From contig CAOKER010000002.1 in the NCBI GenBank assembly GCA_948467545.1, positions 1-64,000 of the forward strand: a DNA stretch of 64,000 nucleotides, in the 5' to 3' direction. Source of the stretch: an uncultured Eubacteriales bacterium (GTDB taxonomy: Bacteria; Bacillota; Clostridia; Oscillospirales; CAG-272). Position 1 is the stretch's first letter, and each line of letters starts with the position of its first letter. Position numbers and translations under genes: made by a program. This document shows, piece after piece, positions 61,239 to 64,000 of the stretch. A model generated the notes under the pieces. It was not told where the DNA came from. It saw only the letters and a program-made list of their open reading frames with translations, and ran no database searches.

Positions 61239-61889
61239 TTAGCTCAGCCGAAAACTCCTTCGGTGACAATCACTCGGACCAAGCTTTGCAAGCGCCTCAT
61301 AATGAGCCTTTGTAGGATATCCCTTATGCCGGGCAATTCCGTACCCCGGATATTTTTTATCAAGCTCTTCGCACATACGGTCGCGGGTAACCTTTGCAAT
61401 TACCGACGCCGCCGCAATATTCGGAGAAATCGCGTCACCGCGGATAACCGTCTCCGCCCGAACATAAAAACCCGAAGCATAATTCCCGTCAACAAGAACA
61501 AGGCTCGGAACAACCGAAAGCCTTGATACAGCCCTGTTCATTGCCAGCATTGAAGCGTTTCTGATATTGAGCGAATCAATTTCCGCAGCAGACGCCTCTG
61601 CAACCGCCCACGCAACGGCGCAATCCTTTATTTTTTCAAATAGCTCGCCGCGCTGTTTTTCCGTAAGCTTTTTAGAATCGTTGAGTTCGGAAATAGTCAG
61701 TCCGAGAGGCAAAATTACGGCGGCGGCAACAACAGGACCGCATAGAGGGCCTCTTCCCGCCTCGTCACATCCGGCTATTATCCCGTAACCCTCCCCGGCA
61801 AAACGGTTTTCTATATCAAATGTCAGCGGTTTAAATATCCGAGGCCTTTTTATTTCTTTCCCGTAAACTTTATCTTCCTGCTTGCTCAT
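61239..61889 (-). CDS. rnhB: Ribonuclease HII
   Basis: RNase HII, about 216 residues: GCDEAGRGPLCGPVVAAAV (catalytic Asp and Glu), NDSKKLTEKQR, and later the third and fourth acidic residues in LVDGNY and the DAISPNIAAASVIAKV-type segment. It removes RNA from RNA-DNA hybrids. The frame extends to a TTG at 61901 overlapping rbgA. I use ATG 61889, which is 13 nt after the GGAG at the rbgA end, so the two are coupled. Confidence 0.95.
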   Translation of the reverse strand: MSKQEDKVYGKEIKRPRIFKPLTFDIENRFAGEGYGIIAGCDEAGRGPLCGPVVAAAVILPLGLTISELNDSKKLTEKQRGELFEKIKDCAVAWAVAEASAAEIDSLNIRNASMLAMNRAVSRLSVVPSLVLVDGNYASGFYVRAETVIRGDAISPNIAAASVIAKVTRDRMCEELDKKYPGYGIARHKGYPTKAHYEALAKLGPSDCHRRSFRLS

Positions 61890-61897
61890 CAAAAAAA

Positions 61898-62782
61898 TCA
61901 ATCTCCAATTTTAAGCCGCGGCCGCTCGAGCGAAATTCTTCCGATTTTAGCCCCGCGGAATTCATCCAAAAGCATTACCGCCGTTCTCTCGCTACTGACT
62001 TGTCCGCCGGAAACAATAAATCCGCGTTTACGGCCTATGAGCTCAAAAAGTTCAAAATCGCTCAGCCTGTCAAGCTCGGTCTGTTCATTGTCCAGTTTAT
62101 ACCTTGAACATAAAAGCTGCGGATATAAGCTGCGTAAACGGCCGCATAATATTACAGCAAGCGCCTCGGTATCAAGTATTGCGTCACGGATCGCTCCGGT
62201 CAGAGCAAGATTCTCTCCGGTAATTTTGTCATCGAATTTCGGCCATAGTACACCGGGCATATCTAACAGCTCCAATCCGTCAGAGGCGGATATCCACTGC
62301 TTTGTTACAGTAACTCCGGGGCGGTCCTCGGCACGTGCTTTTTTTGCTTTTGCCAGACGGTTGATAAGCGTGGATTTTCCTACATTCGGGATACCTACAA
62401 CCATTGCCCGTACAGCGCGGCCGGACATTCCCTTTTCATTATACCTGTCAAGCTTAGACGACAGTATTTTTCTTACCGCCTTCGGAAGCTCTTTTATTCC
62501 GTACCCTGTAATGCAGTCTGTAAAAAGACAATATTTCCGTTCGTCCCCGTAATACTGTTTCCACTCGGAAATCACCTTCGGATCGGCAAGCGAAGCTTTA
62601 TTAAAAACCGAAATAATCGGTTTTCTGTCCGAAAGAGAAATAATCTCAGGGTTCTGCGAGCTCTCCGGAATTCGTGCGTCAAGCACCTCTATAATTATAT
62701 CTACATATTTCAAATTTTCCCTTATAAGCCGTCTGGTCTTTGCCATATGACCGGGAAACCACTGTATATTTTCGGATGGCAT
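61898..62782 (-). CDS. rbgA: Ribosome biogenesis GTPase RbgA (YlqF)
   Basis: A circularly permuted GTPase of 294 residues: the G4-like NKASL precedes G1 GIPNVGKSTLINRL (about 130-143) and G3 DMPGVLWPK. The N-terminus (QWFPGHMAKTRR) and the C-terminal ANTAR-like helical domain are typical. It drives late 50S assembly in Bacillus. It lies in the order lepB-rbgA-rnhB, the classical Firmicute arrangement (rplS is absent here). The ribosome-binding site is GGAGGGCGGG. Confidence 0.96.
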   Translation of the reverse strand: MPSENIQWFPGHMAKTRRLIRENLKYVDIIIEVLDARIPESSQNPEIISLSDRKPIISVFNKASLADPKVISEWKQYYGDERKYCLFTDCITGYGIKELPKAVRKILSSKLDRYNEKGMSGRAVRAMVVGIPNVGKSTLINRLAKAKKARAEDRPGVTVTKQWISASDGLELLDMPGVLWPKFDDKITGENLALTGAIRDAILDTEALAVILCGRLRSLYPQLLCSRYKLDNEQTELDRLSDFELFELIGRKRGFIVSGGQVSSERTAVMLLDEFRGAKIGRISLERPRLKIGD

Positions 62783-62805
62783 ACCCGCCCTCCTTTTTTA
62801 CTTTT

Positions 62806-63432
62806 TCATGAAATAACGCCGAAGGAACTTAAAGGAAGCATCCTGAGAATAACATGCCCGACTACCATTCTTTCATCTATAAGTCCCACCCGTGAATCCC
62901 GGCTGTCCATAGATCCGTTCCGATTATCACCCATTACAAAAATATAACCCTCCGGCACTTCGAGAGGAAAGGAAATATCAGCCTCGTGCATAGAAACGCC
63001 CGCACGATACAAAACATAAGGCTCGTCAAGCGCCTCACCATCGACATATACCATCCATGTATCAAAGTCTATATCTACGGTCTGCCCGCCGACAGCAATC
63101 ACTCTTTTAACTATCGGTTCATCATATCCGAGCGGCACGGACTGGGCAACAATAACATCTCCCTGTCTGGGCTTATAGAACAATTCGCTTACGATTACAA
63201 CGTCTTCTTCATGAAGGGTATTCGTCATAGACGACCCGATTACAGGCGATTGTCTTACCACAAATGTGACTATCAAAAGAACTACAGAAAAACAAGAGAC
63301 AAACATTTCAAGCCATTCCAATACCGCGACGGCAGCTCTGCTGCGCGATTCCTCGACTTTAGTCTGACGGCTGTCCGTGCGCGAATCCTCCTCTCCGGAG
63401 GGCTGCTCGTCTTTTCGGAATCTTTCATTCAT
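62806..63432 (-). CDS. lepB: Signal peptidase I
   Basis: A 208-residue type-I signal peptidase with an N-terminal charged tail, one membrane anchor (about 38-60), catalytic Ser68 in GSSMTNTL and Lys109 in VKRVIAVGG, and GDNRNGSMDSR near 165. It removes signal peptides outside the membrane. Between Ser and Leu the usual Pro is Asn, which is tolerated in Firmicutes. The 45-residue cytoplasmic tail rich in Glu, Arg and Ser is longer than in B. subtilis SipS. Confidence 0.94.
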   Translation of the reverse strand: MNERFRKDEQPSGEEDSRTDSRQTKVEESRSRAAVAVLEWLEMFVSCFSVVLLIVTFVVRQSPVIGSSMTNTLHEEDVVIVSELFYKPRQGDVIVAQSVPLGYDEPIVKRVIAVGGQTVDIDFDTWMVYVDGEALDEPYVLYRAGVSMHEADISFPLEVPEGYIFVMGDNRNGSMDSRDSRVGLIDERMVVGHVILRMLPLSSFGVIS

Positions 63433-63472
63433 ATCAGTAAATTAACCTCATTCTTATTTTTATTCACGAAAA

Positions 63473-64000
63473 TCAGCGCACAATTACTTTATCAAGCAAA
63501 TTATACCCATGCGGTATATACAGCCCCGTACCTGAACAGAGCTCCTCCGTGAATTTTTCAACACCTTGCGCCGGATCACCCGGATTATATATAAAGAAAG
63601 GAACAGGATCCATTGTATGAGTACGCTTGACAATCGGAGTAGGATGATCCGGAAGAACCATTATTCTGTAGTCGTCTCCCGTCTTGCGAAGATATTCATA
63701 TACCGGAGCAAGAATCTCCGCGTCTATAAGCTCGATAGCCTTGACCTTGTTTTCCGTCTCTGCGCGGTGTCCGCACTCATCGGGAGCCTCCACATGAACA
63801 TAGACAAAATCCCTGCCCCGCTTAAATGCGTCTATGGCCGCATCCGCCTTTCCGGAATAATTGGTATTGACATTTCCGGTAGCACCCTCAACATCAATAG
63901 ACTCCATTCCGGCACAGAGACCGATCCCCTTTATAAGATCTACGGCGGATATAACCGACGCTTTCAATCCCCATTTTTCTTCAAAAGACGGAAGCGAAGG
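63473..64000 (-). CDS. apgM: Phosphoglycerate mutase (ApgM type), 5' part beyond window
   Basis: The minus frame is open to the window edge and gives the C-terminal 175 residues. It shows the alkaline-phosphatase-superfamily features of archaeal-type, cofactor-independent mutases: VHVEAPDECGHRAE (Asp and His metal ligands) and LPDHPTPIVKRTHTMDPVPFFIYNP. It interconverts 3- and 2-phosphoglycerate, although some relatives are annotated as phosphonopyruvate decarboxylase-like. The first residues seen (FEEKWGLKAS) are inside the protein, so the start lies beyond position 64000. Confidence 0.9.
   Translation of the reverse strand, partial: PSLPSFEEKWGLKASVISAVDLIKGIGLCAGMESIDVEGATGNVNTNYSGKADAAIDAFKRGRDFVYVHVEAPDECGHRAETENKVKAIELIDAEILAPVYEYLRKTGDDYRIMVLPDHPTPIVKRTHTMDPVPFFIYNPGDPAQGVEKFTEELCSGTGLYIPHGYNLLDKVIVR

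Overview
The window is a bacterial chromosome segment from an anaerobic, probably endospore-forming Firmicute of class Clostridia. The evidence is a complete pyruvate:ferredoxin oxidoreductase, a GerW/YtfJ spore protein, a DUF1540 protein, a FtsK/SpoIIIE translocase, ScpA/ScpB, YsxC, RbgA, trigger factor-ClpP-ClpX and Lon, plus many sigma-A promoters with 17-nt spacers. I cannot place it to family from the sequence alone; a gut Oscillospirales-like organism is my guess. Most of the window is moderately AT-rich core DNA. Two ABC-transporter islands (31.4-33.7 kb and 48.5-52.5 kb) look more AT-rich than their surroundings.

Layout. 1-5.54 kb is the wreck of an integrative element: a frameshifted large serine recombinase at its right end, a possible replication-protein tail at its left end, and intact cargo (MerR regulator, MATE exporter, and an isochorismatase-like hydrolase fused to a nucleoside deaminase). 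5.6-10.6 kb is a potassium module: a KdpD-like kinase and KdpE-like regulator, KtrB, KtrA and a DUF368/PopT-type membrane protein. 10.7-13.8 kb is ftsK. 13.9-23.3 kb is a minus-strand housekeeping run: rluB-like, dacF-like, gerW, DUF2953, scpB, scpA, a site-2 protease, engB and lon. 23.6-31.1 kb on the plus strand holds PFOR, DUF1385, prmC and a GT2 glycosyltransferase. 31.4-33.7 kb has a broken, apparently inverted AraC gene and a YtrA-type GntR/ABC operon with a clear operator palindrome.

34.1-48.1 kb contains hemolysin III, an M23 envelope protein, a TagO/WecA-like transferase, trpS, an aminotransferase, two unrecognised proteins, a DJ-1 protein, 5-FTHF cyclo-ligase, a degenerate CPBP protein, mltG and an MscS channel lacking a normal start codon. 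tRNA-Gly(CCC) follows. 48.5-52.5 kb has diacylglycerol kinase and an ABC-2 exporter preceded by a coupled 26-codon ORF. 52.8-64 kb holds clpX, clpP, tig, a phosphoesterase, DUF1540, thrC, an M19 dipeptidase, yraN, rnhB, rbgA, lepB and the end of an apgM-like phosphoglycerate mutase that runs off the window.

The most interesting signal is not a protein. Six copies of a 115-135 bp element lie between a promoter (or the preceding gene) and the start of an otherwise unrelated gene, always in the same orientation as that gene: the potassium operon, ftsK, the site-2 protease, DUF1385/prmC (two tandem copies) and hemolysin III. Four copies begin at an extended -10 promoter. The copies share a GTTTCG/CGAAAC stem that shows one compensatory pair change. 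This looks like an undescribed structured 5' leader family or a promoter-associated mobile repeat. A second repeat family of about 115 bp (three copies) is responsible for two misleading N-terminal extensions (clpX, rluB), and a third possible family has two copies.
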